Below are positions 12,872 through 26,200 of a stretch of 64,000 nucleotides of DNA, in pieces. This stretch comes from Nemopilema nomurai. Lineage: Eukaryota > Cnidaria > Scyphozoa > Rhizostomeae > Rhizostomatidae. Positions within the stretch are counted from its first letter, which is position 1; every line of letters starts with the position of its first letter. Location: contig ML133426.1 in NCBI GenBank assembly GCA_003864495.1, positions 1,984,001 through 2,048,000 of the forward strand, in the 5' to 3' direction. Made by a program: the position numbers and the translations under genes. The notes under the pieces were generated by a model, which saw only the letters and a program-made list of their open reading frames with translations, had not been told where the DNA came from and made no database searches.

Positions 12872-15800
12872 CTAAATATTCTTTTTGTCTTCTTCGGTTT
12901 TCTCCTCAGTTATGACACCATTCGTCAGGGCTGCCAGGTTATCCTCCGCAGGGTCAATTCCTAGTTTGATTTTTTCTTCGATTTCGCCACTTGTTCCAAA
13001 TTCATTGAGTCTTTTGTGATCGACAGGGTATATCCATTTTTGGTAAAGAAATATGAAGAAAATAATATCTAGAAAAAAGAACACCAAGTCAAGAATGAGA
13101 ATAATTTAAGAACACGCAGATAAGACAAAAGCTCGATATATAGCCGGCATTCGTTCTTTAAGTCATAACTTGGTATAGTTAGCAATACAAAGTCGAAACC
13201 AAACCCACCTGCAAACGATAAACAAAAAGATGGGTAATACAAAACATATGCATTTGCCTCATGCAACAAATGCCAATCATAGTAATTACATCATGTATAA
13301 TGACGTCATGCATGGTAATTACAAGCATTGTCATGTCATGAAAATGATTAAGCCATGCATAATTGTGTCCTGTGTAATTACTTTGTGTGAAAAACACAAT
13401 TAATTTTTATGTCATGTACAATTTTATCATTGTAAGATTGTCGAGTGAAAAACACGTACGTACCATCTCTTAAGCAGCCGATTCGGTATAAAGTGGGCAT
13501 TTTGATAACAAACGCGAATATGTCATCTATAAACGTGTTCAGAGCTTTATAAGTGAGCATCCGCCAGGGCAAGTGAGCGACCGACTTCATTTTGTAATTG
13601 ATAAACAACTGTGGGGTCATCATTATGAAGCCTGCGAAAGAAGAGACTAGGGTTAAGGGGAGAAAGAGGCGAAAGGGGATTATAATTGTGCAGCGAAAAG
13701 GGGATTTGGCCGAGTACAGCTCACAACCCGACAAAAACAATGAAAGTCTGCAGGGCGAGTCTTTCTGCGACCCTCGTCCCTTCTGCTTGGGCCTTCATAG
13801 TCGTTGCAGGAGGGCCTAGGTGAAGAGCAACAATGGCGATTGACGTTAATCAAAGTTGAAAAAGGCCGGTTAAAGCAGTTATCTGTGAGGGGTCCCCGGC
13901 TGCATTCTCAATTTTCTAATTACTATGGCTATAGAAGCCGAACCAAAAATGGGGGCATACTTACCAAATGTAAGCAAAAATCCGTACATTATGCTCAAAA
14001 CGAACGAATACCAGCCTTTGTGTTCGTTGTAGATAAGCGAGTAGACGGAATAACAGCCAAGCAGAGGGAACAAGAACCACGAAAGATACTTGAAGGCGAG
14101 CTAAAGGACGGAATAAAAACTCATTGAAGATACATAAACACAACCTTGGAAACTGATTAAGAGCCTATAAAAAATTATTTGAAGGTAGTTGAAGGTAGAA
14201 AAATGGAACAAAAATCTTAAAGGCAAGTTTAAGGACAGAACAAATATCCATGCATATTCAAATCTTCAATAGTCATCGGCAGGGTAGTTCCGTTGGTGAA
14301 TAAGATATAAGTGTTGGTGAATTATGTCAGTAAGATGTGATTTTCTTCAATATTATTAAACTACTTAAACTATTAAGCCTCTAATTTTGGTCTATTCATG
14401 AAAAATAGGGAACAGGGCTGGAGGATAACGAGCAGAATAATGAAGTAATAATAACAATAATGACCATGTCATATTTCTTTGTTGGTGATTCTTGGTATGA
14501 CGATTTGTCTTGGATCCTCACACTTGGAAACGGTCCCCATCTATTTTCAGTGTCAAGCTAGAACAAACAAAGAAACCTTTGTAGACTGAGAAGCGACATG
14601 GTACAAAAAGGTGCAACAAATAGAAATGAATGCAAAAATTTGATTAATAGGTGGATAAAATGTATAAATATACCAAGACGAAAAAACAACCTGACAACAT
14701 ACCTTTATGTCAACAACTTTCGTGATCTTCCAAAACTCTATGAGAAGTCCCACACAACAACTAACAACAACAACCATGTTAGTCTCGTTATCAAGCACAT
14801 AGAAAACCACGATAAGAGACTGGAAGACGTTGAAGAAAATCGATCGGACAGACAGCCCTTCAAGCGACTTTCGACTCCGCCAGAACTGGATGTCTGGAAA
14901 TTCAAAAACAATTATTACAAACGTGATTCATTGGCAAGATCCCAAGCTGATCATCATGGAGGTCAAAAGTGCTTCCTGAAAAGGAGCCGACGGAGGAAGA
15001 TAGCTACTTTAATAAATAGCTATGGGTAGCAGAAAAACTGATGGAAACAGCCCTTTTAGGAATGCGGGATATTAGCAGTGACTTCCACAATATTTTGACA
15101 ATATTAAGAAGCAGGATATTTGAAAAAGACGATGAGATTGTTATCCACACTCTCGTATGACTAGGTGCTTAAAATCTGAGCCCTACCAAGAAAAACACAT
15201 TTAAGACGACGTGTTGATGAATTGAAAATAAAAAGCATACCATTCTTAAAAGCCAAAAACTCAAAAACACTGTGAACAAGTGAAACCACAATTGTTAGCC
15301 CGAGAAGATAGGGGTTCGTCTCTCTTAATGTACGCTGAAAAAGTAAAAGGCCACTGGTTATCACAAAACTGATACAACAATCACTAAATAGTAATATATA
15401 GTGTTTCTAATAGCACACCAAAGAATGTACTTTACAATTTGCAGTATTTCCAGTTGAAGGGGAACAAGGCGATAAGTGAATTGGAAAGCGTCGACAACCT
15501 CGAGTTCCAGACGAGCGACTAAGTTGGTAAAGCGAAAGTTTAGAAAGTTCAGAAAGCTTGAGAGCACGTGGTCGCTCACAAATTTCAAGCTGTAAAAATT
15601 GGAAATTGCATGAATATAGTTAATCAGTTTACAACGGTCGCAAACTTGAATTTTCAGAGGGTGCGAAAAGACATTTAATTAAGGGGACAAGAGAGAGAAG
15701 AAAGAGCCCCCAATCATCAGTTGAAGATAGTTTATGAGATGTGTAGAGATAACTGCGCACATTTACGCCATTAGCCAGATCATGAATATGACTAGAAATA

Positions 15801-18800
15801 TCTCGTAATGCAATTATTCGGGAGGATTAAGCCTTCCCACAACGCTCAACATTTTCAATAAGGGTCTGTCGCCCAAACGGAACGTCAAAGAGCTTGTCAC
15901 CTGCCGAGAATCTTCTCATTAACCCTAGAGCTAAGTACCTTGAGCATGTCTTCCTCTTCGTCTGTGTGTTGCATACTGTCACCAAAGTATTCGTTCCACT
16001 GTGACCTCATCTTCTGGGACACGTACATCTGCCATTTGAACAAGGAAAGCGGGCTGAACGTCAAATGCAGGTCCAGAACTCTACACGGAATTTGCAATTC
16101 ATATTAAAGGGGATGTCACAAATTGTCGTTTTTGTCATTGAACGAGGTTCTAAAAGCTGCTTTGAAAGCACACAAAACTAGATTGAAATGAAAATCCAAA
16201 GAAAGAAAATTGTTCAAATTTCCATGACAAAAATCGCAAGGATGTAGGCATTAATTGTATCATTGACAAGTGTGAGCTGGATATAGCTTCTCTCAGTACG
16301 GCCCGCGTTTTCCTGCGACAAGGCGCGCGAAACAGAACGACCCAGCTTCGTGTTGCGATTACAGCAGGGCTTTCGTACATAGAATAGGTTTAGTGCAGTG
16401 TCTTAGTGGATACAACAGATCCTACATAGGATTCTAAAGACCTTTCAGACACTATTTTGTCATTATTGGGAAATGATGACATAAAACGCTCGTGATTTCT
16501 AAATAGGGGAACACGAGAAGAGCCGTAGCACTGCATTGTTCAAATAAGGAGATCCTGTGAATTTTACCGAAAAACAAGGATATTTGCGTGGCACTTTAAG
16601 GAATTTTGCATGAAGCAAAGCGACATTCCTGTGGCAGAAGATATGAACGTCATACCTAGATACCTGGATTAAAAGCAAAAGTAGTAAAACAATCAAACTA
16701 AGCATATTATGACAATGCGTGGAAAGGAGTTCGACTCGCAGCGACCATACGAATTAAAAGGATTGAAAGCGATTCGCTCCGAGATAAATCACGAGAGAAT
16801 CATGTGCTCCTTTCACTGGACCAACAACCCACAAAAAATGCGAATCATTAGGCTTCAAATAATAGAATCAGTCTTTTAAATATCCGGGACTCCAAGAACC
16901 CAAAAATGGCCAAAGGCAAATACTTTTTGGCCCATTTAAATGAGGTTTCAAGGGCCTTTAGCATTCCTACAATTGGTGATAAAGTCAGGATGAGAGAACA
17001 AAAAGTGAATTCTTACGGAGTGGTGTCGTTAATGGGCATATTGTCGGCGGCATAATTCCAGTAGTCATTCAAATACAGAACTGGATAGTAAACATTTGTG
17101 TGGTTATCAAACATGATATCTGTGGATCAAAAAAGTGAAAATCACCAGACGGTAAAGCAAACATTCTACAATTACAAGCAAAACTGTCATGGCTTAACTG
17201 TCTGAAACAATGTATGGTGGACTCTGTTGTCGCCATGGAACTTAGACTTGAACCATTCTTATATTACGTCATCATTTCTACCAGTAAGGTAACTTCCTTC
17301 CAGGCTCATACCTACTCCTAGTTTACGGCTACTCAAACCTAATTCTAGACCATATCTGATTAACGGTAATAACTAGCTTAATTTAAAGATTCTAATTAAA
17401 TGTAGCCTCCTAACAAAGATACAGTGACTGGGCAACCATGAGAGTGATAAAGATTCCAATACAGCAAGGAAACTCACATTGATCTAGAGGCACAGGTAGA
17501 CCACCTCGGGGCCACATCGTCTGGTCATAGACCAGGTTCAAGGTTAAGTTTGGATGCCAATAGGAAATAATCTCAGTTGTGTTTGGGGTAACCTAAAAGA
17601 AGAAAAAAAAGACTGCAATTAGCATTCTATTGTACTCTGAAAGATTCTGTACTCAAAAAGCTTTTGATTTCAATTAATTTGAAAGTTAATAACATGTTGT
17701 GAGAGATGCGAACAGTAGATCAAAGGGATATCAAAATAAAACATAAAGCAAATATAAAGCAACACTAATAGAAAGCATGAATTATCCGTTGATACTGGTG
17801 GTAGGTCAATCGAAGGTGAAGCACAGAAAATTGCCATAATCCAAAGCAGTAAACAAGTTACTCTTATTTCAAATATGACAGTGCATTACAAACAGAGGCA
17901 GAAGTAAAAGTAGGAAACTTTAATATAATTCTCTTCATAAAGTGAATAAAATTCTATCATAATTTTTACACTGATAGCTTCTTGATTTGTCGGCCCAGTT
18001 AAAAGATTTTTTGTCTTTTGGATCCTCTTTTTGCGGTACAATGTCATCACTGCAAAGACAAAGAGCGCCCTGATCAAAAATCACCAACACAAGCCTTTCC
18101 AACCTGATACATGAATTTCTCATATCAATTATATATGACACATTAATTTCATCCACTTAACCAAAAGAATAGAAAATGATTCACTAAAAATTAAAGATAC
18201 GATTCAGTCAAAAATACCAGCAAATTTTTCAGATGAAAATGATAATGCATTGTCCGATTTACCAAACACCTTCAGAAAAAAAGGTATTATATATACACTA
18301 TAAATTTCTCAAAAGTCTAATTTATATTTTGCACAAGTTCCAATATGTGTAGGTAGTGCAAAAGTAATACATAAGTTGTATGGTTTTCAACTCACAATCC
18401 AAAATTGTTTGAGTGGGTAAGGGGAGTAACCTCTTAAGGAGACATGGATACAGAACAGGTTGCAAAATTAAAAATATTACAGTTGCAACTACTTTTAGCA
18501 TTGATTTGAACAAAAAGTATGTTGGTGAAGTGCTTGTGATGGGCTTGGAACAACACATCTTTAGCTATGAAGCTACTCCTTCACTTACTTCTAGACTGGT
18601 TGACAAATGCTTGTGGATTGAAAGACTGAGACTCTGGATCTGCAGAAAATCCATCCTTGATTGCAAAAACGTGCAAATAAAGTGATCCATTCTGCATCAA
18701 ATTCTAAAAAAAAACTTTTCAGCTAAATGCCTGTTGAAACTCTGATTAAAAAGAAAACTTGTTGAAAAGAAAATCTGGTTAATTACTGGAAGCAAAATTT

Positions 18801-20239
18801 CATTGGTACATATTGTTGAATTGCCAACAGGAAACAAAAGAGAGAAAATTTCTAAAGAAAAATATAAGTTTTTGGAATAAAGATGAACAGTTGATAGGAA
18901 TACATTTATCTTTTCCTAAATGTGACCACTTAGGGGGATATTAAACTTTGCAATCTGGTCTCTGATTGCCCTCACACTTATCTTTTAAGATGAGACATGG
19001 TGAGACCACGTATGAGCCCATAAAAACTAGCAATTGCCAACAGAAAAAGGCAATCCACTAGAATCCTACTATTGTGAAACAAAATAGATTCCAATCAGTT
19101 TATATTTCATTGTGACAAGGTGCAATTCTGTACCCTGTTTTGCTACCACTTCTTAACACACAGTTGGCACCATAGGGGTGGCTAGGATTGACATGCCCCA
19201 CCACTTCCTCACCAGGGGTACATTTTCTGGAGATCCAAGGGGAAACTGTTGCCTTGCTATCTCTCCTAACAATTATCAATGAAAAATTAGCCTCATGATT
19301 GTTGCTTGGCCTATTGTGTTTGACTAACCTTTGATGCTTTGACCTCGTGACGAAACTCTATATTGCCATCATTGTTTTGTCCACCATTCCAGTTGCCATA
19401 CTCTATGCCTGCCTCTTTCCAAATGAGATCCTTTGTTGAGCTAAGATTCTTCTGGTATGGATCCTCAGATAGGTAGACATATAGATCCTGAAAAGGGTGC
19501 TTGCATTGCATATGAGTTGAAAGCAGACAAATTAAGGCATTACTGAAACATGTAATTATTGAATAGGTGTGAACATTAATAGAACTAGGTGTGTATCAAA
19601 AGCTAATAGTTTCAATCAGATTAACTCTGGAGTGAAATTTTTGAACAAAGATTGAATTGGTTTGAACTTTATTCAAAGCTTTCATCAATTTTGCACGTGT
19701 TTAACTCCATTCATTGTGTTTAGCTTTTCTTTGTGTGAATTGGATTGGTAGTTCTCCGAAGTTTTTAAATACAAATTTAACACATTTATAGTTGATTTTC
19801 TTAGGTCCATCTTCACGCAGATGTTTAAGGATATGAACATAGAACAAATGGTATTGTGTAACATGTGTGTGAAAACAACACGCAACATGGCGCAGCATAA
19901 GTCTAATAGCATTCCCTTCCCCTACACCGTCGTTGGAATTTTACTTACGATTCTCTCTCCATTTCTGAATATATTAGAACAAGGTCCAGTATCTAGAGTC
20001 GGCCCCTCCCGTGTAGTGGTGTTTTGAGTAGCAGGGCTTTTTGACCTAAAAAAATTTAGAACCACCCAAAATATGACCATTCGCACAACGACGCCTTTCC
20101 ATGATGAGCCTTCCTGCTGTGGTGGTGCTTGATTTTGTACTTGAGGCTGATTGCTCGGCTGTGAATCTGTCTCTTCCCTTTCTTGTCCTCTGCTTCGAAC
20201 CTGTATTGATGAATCATCGCCTGTCGACGATTCAGCCAT
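12872..20239 (-). CDS. CLPTM1: CLPTM1, cleft lip and palate transmembrane protein 1 homologue, 13 exons
   Basis: Exons in transcript order: 19949-20239, 19329-19487, 18589-18703, 17970-18049, 17478-17592, 17017-17119, 15939-16080, 15241-15334, 14703-14893, 14465-14557, 13965-14100, 13464-13631, 12872-13068. They total 1884 nt, 627 aa, against roughly 670 in human. CLPTM1 is a multipass ER/Golgi membrane protein; in mammals it is reported to retain GABA-A receptor subunits. Seen here: a polar N-terminus, a first helix near residues 50-64, a large luminal domain with KTKNLLTG, then the conserved membrane block containing ETNPYLL, SVFEFLAFKN, LDNETN, WKITKV, FPLLGCY, TPQLFINYK and LPWRMLTYKALNTFIDD. 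A charged cytosolic tail ends in KKNI. The start has a strong context (AAGATGG). The exon 14465-14557 uses an unusual donor, ATG|GTCATT, but alignment with the conserved YDDMAF region supports it. The tail is shorter than in vertebrates. Confidence 0.96.
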
Positions 20240-22253
20240 CTTGTCGACTTTTTCTTCTAGAAAGAATGAGACGGAGGCTGCCTCACGAGGCAGTCACCCG
20301 AAAGCGGGGCTGGCAGTGGCTTTTGGAGCTGTCACATGATTTACAGACTAACTCAAAATTAAACCACGAGTTAATTTTCAATTTAATTTGGAATTATCTT
20401 GTGTTCACTCATAGTGGAAACCAAGCTTGAGCTAGTCAGTAATTTAAGCCCTATTAAATATTGTGGTGCAAAGTAAATGGGGATGTATGCAGCTTTTTTC
20501 TCGTAAAGTGGTTAATTCGGAATTTTGATCTACTTTACTCTTTCTGATAAAAAAAACATTGGTCTAGCAAGATTTGGTTTAGAACATTGAGAATTATAAT
20601 CCTGTTGGATTTAACTATATTTCAAAGTTGCACTTGACTTGAACCCCACAAACGCGATCAAAATGTATCCATTTCATTTCTTAGACTGATATTTTCATAA
20701 AACACTCTAACAGGTAACAACACTGGATGCTGCGAGAAATTTAATGCAAGAAAACGGAAATTTTCTGCGGACAGCCTGGGCTTGATAGTGTAATCCAAAT
20801 TCCAACTTAGAGTTGTCCTGATACCTCGTCCTGTTCATAGGAGTTTACAGCAAGACAGTAGGATGAGCCAACTAGTAATTACATTTAGAATCGGCTTTGA
20901 AGCAGAATCCTTGAAGCGATGGATAATGTTAGGTTGAGTCATGATCATAAAAATATCCTAGCAGCGTTATGGCAATAAAATTTTCAGAGACAGACCTGCC
21001 TAAAGTCAAAGCTTTCGACTAACTGGTAGTTTTTGGACAAAAGTGTACGAGATCACGTCCCAAGGTGCTACACATTTCATCTCGTTCGAATGCATGAGTT
21101 CAGTCCTTTCCATTCCTTAACCTATATTCAACATACCCGACAGGAATGATAGCCTTTTCCTTATTCCGCATTCTTGTGAGCCAAGCTAACTGTGATCATC
21201 TTTTATAAAGTTAACCTTCAAATGCTTACAACATTTTGTTTAATACCCGACAAGACGTCGCTGGTGACAACAAATTCTGTCTTTGTTTGCGCCAGTACTC
21301 GTCATTAACCAAAAAGAATCAGGGTTTCCGCTTTTCGATATGGACACGACGCTTATAATTGCTTCAAATTTATGGTATGCGCGCTCAGGTTATTTCTCGA
21401 AAATAAAGGGAAAATATAGAATGAAAGAGATATGAATTTTATTTATACTATACATTTTAATCGGCACACCCTATAGTCTGAAGACCCTATAGGGCGACAA
21501 CACCTTCTTTACCATGACACCAATGGCAAAACGTTCTTCTTAAGGAGCATTTGTTCAAGTCGAGCAGGCAAAACGTATAATACTGCCAAGGGCCTAATCA
21601 ATGTTTTCACTAATCAGCCCAGAGATCTCTTTCGTCAGTTTTGAAGAAAGAAAGGGGAGGACATCTTGGGCTTGTCAAACGAGCTTCGCCTTGATGAAGA
21701 GGCAAAGTGTAGGACGTTTCTACAGGGAACCCAAAAGCATCCGAAGAATTGTTAAAATCAATTGTGGCCGATATCAGAACTTCAACTATAAAAAAGTTTG
21801 GTATGTCAAAGGATTTACAGCCTAAACTGATCGTGTTCTTCAACCTAACGATTGCTCACTGAAAGAAATTCTCTTTGTTTTTAAAGAAAAACAAACTTTC
21901 AAAACATGCATCCATTTATAACTTTTGAATCAAGTCAATACTTGCATTGAAAGAACATAAATTAAAAGTGGCATAATCAATCAAACATAGTAATTAGCCA
22001 AATAAATTGCAGTTAAACAGAATACTTAGTATCGCTACATAGAATGAGCATCTGTACATACAATCACGTAAAAATCGCCTATTAAACTAAAGGAAGCTTT
22101 CTCTTGATGGTGTCTACTAAAAATATCGGAAAAAGGCTTATGCGATCTTACTTAGAAAGTAGGGCGGAGATCAAGCTGGTGAGAGAAATCAAGCTGGCCC
22201 TGAGGCTTCAGAAGCTTATTTTAACAAGCATTAGAAACGAGCCTCGCGACAAA
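20240..22253. other. Upstream flank of CLPTM1, no gene seen
   Basis: The 5' side of CLPTM1, so its promoter should lie in the first few hundred bases; I cannot point to a specific element. The rest is AT-rich with only short frames. Confidence 0.45.
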
Positions 22254-22434
22254 GCGAGCCTGCAGAGGAAGCGGGCCTGCAGAGGAAGCGAGCCTGCAGA
22301 TGAAGCGGGCCTCAGGAAGAAGCAAGCCTCGAGAGAAAGCCAGCCTGCAGAGGAAGCGAGCTTAAGGAGAAAGCGAGCTTAAGGAGAAAGCGAGCCTCAG
22401 GAAGAAGCAAGCCTCGAGAGAAAGCCAGCCTCGT
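22254..22434. repeat. 17-bp minisatellite, about 10.6 copies
   Basis: Imperfect tandem units of 17 bp, type unit gcgagcctgcagaggaa, with variants such as gcaagcctcgagagaaa and gcgagcttaaggagaaa. Because 17 is not a multiple of three, the three frames follow each other, and the plus strand stays open through most of the array as an Arg/Ala/Glu-rich frame. This is a property of the repeat, not evidence of a gene. Confidence 0.85.
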
Positions 22435-22822
22435 GCGCAACATAACTCTGCCTCGTGTTTCTCGACTATAAGAAAAACCACTATTGAATACCAAAAATTC
22501 AGCGAAGAACAGAGAAAAGGAGGTCAATAGAAACCATTTCTCGAAGAGAGGTTCAGATAAGCCAATTACAAAAGCGACGTAAGTACTTATGAGGGCGAGA
22601 TCTTGACGTGCTGTTTATGCAATGGCAGTGACTTAAGCCGTAAAATATGCAATTGGAATTTGCAGCCAGTATAATGTTATACAATTAAAAAAGTCAATAC
22701 AGCTACAGAGACCCAAAAATTGAAAAAAATTAAATGCAACACACATTTGTCAGTTACAGGAGATAATCATAATATAACTTTGCCCAATATTCATTAGTAG
22801 GAAAGTGCTGACAGCGACGGGC

Positions 22823-22974
22823 GGGGATGCAGATGTCTAGGCCTTGCGAGGGGATGCAGATGTCTAGGCCTTGCGAGGGGATGCAAGTGTCTAGGCCTTG
22901 CGAGGGGATGCAAGTGTCTAGGCCTTGCGAGGGGATGCAAGCGTCTAGGCCTTGCGAGGGGATGCAAGCGTCTG
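22823..22974. repeat. 27-bp minisatellite, about 5.6 copies
   Basis: Tandem 27-bp units beginning ggggatgca and ending ctaggccttgcga, nearly identical, with changes mostly at two or three positions (gatgtct, agtgtct, agcgtct). Read on the minus strand it gives a nine-residue periodic frame (RPRHLHPLA). It lies between the CLPTM1 start and the SLC5A7-like stop codon, and may sit in the 3' untranslated region of the latter. Confidence 0.9.
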
Positions 22975-23217
22975 TTTTCTGGGATTCCTTGGCTTAGGCA
23001 GGGCAGGCTGGTTATGGAGCAGAGGGGTCTTGTAAACATGCTTGCTGACCCCCCGTCCCTGCCAGAGGAAGCAGAGATATGCGGTTGGCACATCTGCTTG
23101 AAGAGGGGAGCGCTGGGCACTGTTTAGGGTTAGAATATACTTCTTTAAACGACATCGAAATACCTAGGGGTATGAACACGGCATTAAGCTAAAGTTCGCG
23201 CGGGTGCTCCGCCTACA

Positions 23218-26200
23218 TCAGGCCAGGTGATTGTTTTCGGATGCGTCCACGCCCTTCAATTCGTACTTCTCCAATGAATCTTCAGTCTTCGAGAACGCCT
23301 TTAGGAAATCGTATTTCGTCGATATGATTTGTCTTTCGAATAGATATTTCGTGGTGTAGGAGACGACAACGAGGGTTGTCCAGGAAAGTAGCATAGAAAG
23401 GGTGCGGTATGGGAAAAGTTGCTTGAGTTCATTCTCTTGGTACATCGGGTAAATGATCAATGGTGCCAATTTGATGAGCTGCTCACCACCAGCAATGCGG
23501 AAGAACAAGCCGACGATGTACCCGGATAAGGAGCCATAAACGTTGGAGAAAGGTATGTACAGCGCTGAGACTAACTGGGGGAAAAGCAAAACGAACACAA
23601 GATCTGAGCAGAGTACGAAAAGGTAGTAGATGCTTTTGATTGTGAGGGCCATAGTCGTGGCGACGGCACCAACACCCAAGATTCCGAATCGCACCACCCA
23701 GATCAGTTCTCTTTCCGACGCCTGAAATGCAGACATGTCCATTACAAACATCCAACACGCCGCCGCATCCTTAATCTACTCAAAGCTAGCTACATTGGCA
23801 TGTCAATTTAAGTGCACGGTAAACACCAACTAGATTAAAACATTGGTGAAAGAGTCGCCGGTCTTAAAATTGTTGCAAACTAAACGGATAATAATCTGGA
23901 CTATCTTGAATTCTGAAGTCGACAATTTTGGACGATATTAAGGCTTAGGTCCGGGATAACATCATTTAGTCTTTCGAAAGATTTTTATTAGTACATTTTG
24001 AACTCCTATAAAAGCATAAATTACTTAAACTTCATTTTTTCCCAAGCAATGAAAACGTATCTAAAGAAACTGTTGAGCAACGTTTAATTATAATCAAGAA
24101 TAATTGATGGTAGATGATTGATGAATGATAATTGATGAATGATGGTAAGCGAGACGAACCTTGGGCCGCAGGATGAGTTTGTAGATGTTGTGTGCAAACA
24201 TGGAGCTGGCGCTGAGGATCGACGAGTCAGCAGAGGACATGACGGCCGCAGAGATTGCCCCCATGCCAAAAATGGACACCCAGTGGGGGGTGAGGTACTG
24301 CAACACCACCGGCAGGACTATTCGGGTGTCAGCAATGACAGTCTGGTTCATGGCATTCACTGTTTTCATGCTCGCTGGCATTGTGACATTGGCCCAATCT
24401 AATCGAGAGAAGCAAATGCAGCGATATTTCATATGCCTAGGCCAAGCGATTCACTTTTGATCTCAGATTTCAAAAGGCAGCGAGGGAGGAGGGCAGTGCA
24501 GGAGGAAGGGCAGCGAGGGAGGAGGGCAGCGAGGCAGGAAGGGCAGCGAGGCAGGAAGGGCAGCGAGGGAGGAGGGCAGCTAGGGGGAGACACCTACCTG
24601 TGGACTTGGCAATGGCACCAATGATGACAGCGGGAACAGCCATAAACATTGCTCCGAACGAGGCGAAGAAGGACAGTCCTTGCGCATACGACGTCTTCTT
24701 TGAAGACAGCACCCTTTGGAAGTACACTTGCCACGGAAGTCCACCGCACACCTGTTTGGAGAAAGAGGCACTAGTGATTTGGTCTGTGGGGAAGTCATCT
24801 ACGACTCACAACAAGACAACTACCAGCAGAAAACCTCTCTGAGCCAGCCACTGTCTTCTACTACTTTAACTCCAAACCAGCAATATGTGTCTTGTAAAGA
24901 GCCCTAGGTGGTCCATCAGTCCCTCAGTGTTATCTTAAACGACAAGAATGTCTATCTTAACATGAAATAAAGGTCAGGTGGAAAATGAGCATCGTGCCCT
25001 GGGAATTGCTCCTTCGTTGCGGTGAAACCAGAGACCACATCCACAACTGCTGACAGAAAACCATCTCGCCACCGCTTTTTGACAGCCGATTTAACTTTCG
25101 CAAGTGGTTGTGTGTCAAGCCTATGTTCCTGTGTCTTATGTAGTCACGTCACATCGAAATTGTAGATAATCATAAAACTAATAGCACATCTTTATTTACG
25201 GGAATGAAGCTTTAGAAGTCGAAGTGTAACAAGACTGAAAATACTAGTGCCAAGATCTTTAGCGTAGATGCAAGTTATTTTGAATTCCTTAAAACATCAG
25301 TTGACCATATAATGGCATCAACCCTAAGCGATGATTCTTGGGCTATCAGGAGTTTGAACATGACAAGACTGCCGTGTCGTCACAAAGCAAACGTGGCTTC
25401 CCTTAACGGGTGACTGCGGTGGCGCAAGTGGGCACGGGGCTTTATTGGATCTTCACTGGCGACTTACCAAATGCATAGCGTAGTCGACCCACTCTCCGGT
25501 CCTCTCTACTTCGAACGTGCCCAGCCACTCCTCCTTTGTTGTTGCGATGCTCTTGACATTGGGGTTATTCATCGCAAACGGAATAGTCAGCCACTGTAAC
25601 AGAAACCATTCATCGAATACACGGTCGCAGGGGGACGAGGCTTCTAAATGCTGCGCAGGCAGGGCGATAAGACGAACGAAGGAGAATGCCTCATAATTCA
25701 AAATAGATAAGATACCTCGATCGGTCACGCTTTGACTTAGTGCCACTGAAAAAAGATGCAAATTGATTTCTATATGTTAAAGATCATTTCCGCTATTGAA
25801 GGGCTCAAGAGTACAAGGTTACCTGTGTATTGCAATTGCATACCCAGATAAAAGAGTGCGCTAAAGTGGCTGCCCGCATCGAAACCTTTAGGCAGTGTTT
25901 ATTTTGGTTTGCCCAAAAACCTCAATTACCCCGTAAAAAGCTACGTGCGGGTCAAAAAATTCCGCTGCACAATTAGCCTGGTCCTTTTTCATGGAGGAGG
26001 TTATTTGCATGTTGAAGAACTTTGCACTAAAAGGTTTTGCGGGTGACGCCTAAACCGGGCGAGCATGAAACTTACCAATCCGATGAAGATGCAGATCAGC
26101 TGGATGACGTCAGTGTAGGCGACGGAGTAGAGTCCCCCAAAGAACGTGTATCCAACAGCAATAATGGCGGACAGAATCACTGCCAAGTCAATTTCGAGGT

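Noticed and set aside
14598..15029. 143-aa plus-strand ORF
   Set aside because: It is the antisense of a conserved CLPTM1 exon (14703-14893) and its flanking intron; composition is Lys/Asn-rich with no domain.
22104..22382. Plus-strand Arg/Ala/Glu-rich 92-aa ORF
   Set aside because: Its periodic part is produced by the 17-bp minisatellite read through all three frames.
22794..23120. Minus-strand ORF with nine-residue HLHPLARPR repeat
   Set aside because: The periodicity is the 27-bp minisatellite; no leader, domain or splice support.
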